From: Nostoc sp. FACHB-280
GTDB taxonomy: Bacteria > Cyanobacteriota > Cyanobacteriia > Cyanobacteriales > Nostocaceae
DNA length: 58,826 nucleotides
Direction: 5' to 3'
NCBI RefSeq assembly: GCF_014697615.1
Contig: NZ_JACJSD010000047.1
Span: 1 to 58,826, forward strand
Shown here: piece by piece, positions 58,701-58,826 of the stretch
Position numbering within the stretch: the stretch's first letter is position 1
Layout: the number at the start of each line of letters is the position of its first letter
Program-made: the position numbers and the translations under genes
The notes under the pieces: model-generated
Databases searched by the model: none
The model's input: the letters and a program-made list of their open reading frames with translations, nothing else
Told to the model about the DNA's origin: nothing

Positions 58701-58826
58701 AGGGCGTGTCATCAATTAAGCCAAATAATAGAAGCAACAAGATAAATTGCACCTAGAAAGTTGGTAGCGCGTTTATCATAGCGCGTCGCAATCCCTCGAT
58801 ATTGCTTGAGTTTGGCAAAAAAGTTT
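58701..58826 (-). mobile_element. End of an IS5-type element with partial transposase
   Basis: The minus strand encodes the C terminus of an IS5-family transposase (KLKQYRGIATRYDKRATNFL, then GAIYLVASIIWLN), with the stop at 58712-58714. The gene continues beyond the window. The terminal inverted repeat probably starts near GGGCGTGTCATCAA at 58702. The visible part is uninterrupted, so this copy may be intact. Confidence 0.85.

Overview
The window looks like chromosome from a filamentous, heterocyst-forming cyanobacterium of the Nostoc/Anabaena/Calothrix type. The octamer GCGATCGC (HIP1) and its core recur throughout. The genes include photosystem I subunit PsaK, the clock-associated Fe-S protein LdpA, a Ycf45-type ATPase, a nitrogenase iron protein and the cyanobacterial alkane pathway (AAR and ADO). 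Intergenic DNA is full of heptameric tandem repeats typical of Nostocales. The assignment rests on gene content and repeat style only; no alignment was run.

Layout: 0-5 kb (mostly minus): a hybrid histidine kinase, an OppC/DppC-type ABC permease and an HD-domain metalloprotein. 5-10 kb (plus): an RND efflux adaptor and pump, then tRNA-Gly(CCC). 10-14.7 kb: a WGR/beta-propeller protein, an HtrA-type lipoprotein protease overlapping a TspO gene, a CAP-domain lipoprotein and psaK. 14.8-20.4 kb: trpF (plus), convergent with folE, an SDR, accA, AAR and ADO (minus). ADO reduces fatty aldehyde, made by AAR from acyl-ACP, to alkane; accA supplies malonyl-CoA to the same lipid pool. 20.7-25 kb: a sugar-type ABC permease, a small secreted protein, a solute-binding lipoprotein, a MITE-like element and a dienelactone hydrolase family protein. 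25-27 kb: a stand-alone nifH behind 1.1 kb of ORF-free DNA, ending in a textbook terminator. 27.5-35.2 kb: a long exported TPR-CHAT protein converging on a 1366-residue Hsp70/actin-fold protein. 36-39.4 kb: a Crp/Fnr regulator, a DUF2232-type membrane protein, a CobT-like protein and a small coiled-coil protein. 40-47 kb: a methyltransferase divergent from a LysR regulator, Ycf45-like ATPase and ldpA in tandem, and a REC-GGDEF-EAL protein. 48-55.4 kb: a MOSC protein and signal peptidase I, pyrC, a 1.4 kb gene-free stretch, tsaE, a YvcK/CofD-like protein and ruvC.

55.4-58.8 kb is a small accessory island between an IS630-type transposase relic and the end of an IS5-type element. It holds an XRE repressor divergent from three plus-strand genes, the last of which has a PD-(D/E)XK-like nuclease signature. 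This is the best candidate for an undescribed system here. Other points of interest are heptamer arrays that supply stop codons or C-terminal tails to several genes, one array inserted in frame inside ldpA, possible alternative RNA folds upstream of nifH, and a structured ORF-free region at 51.3-52.7 kb.
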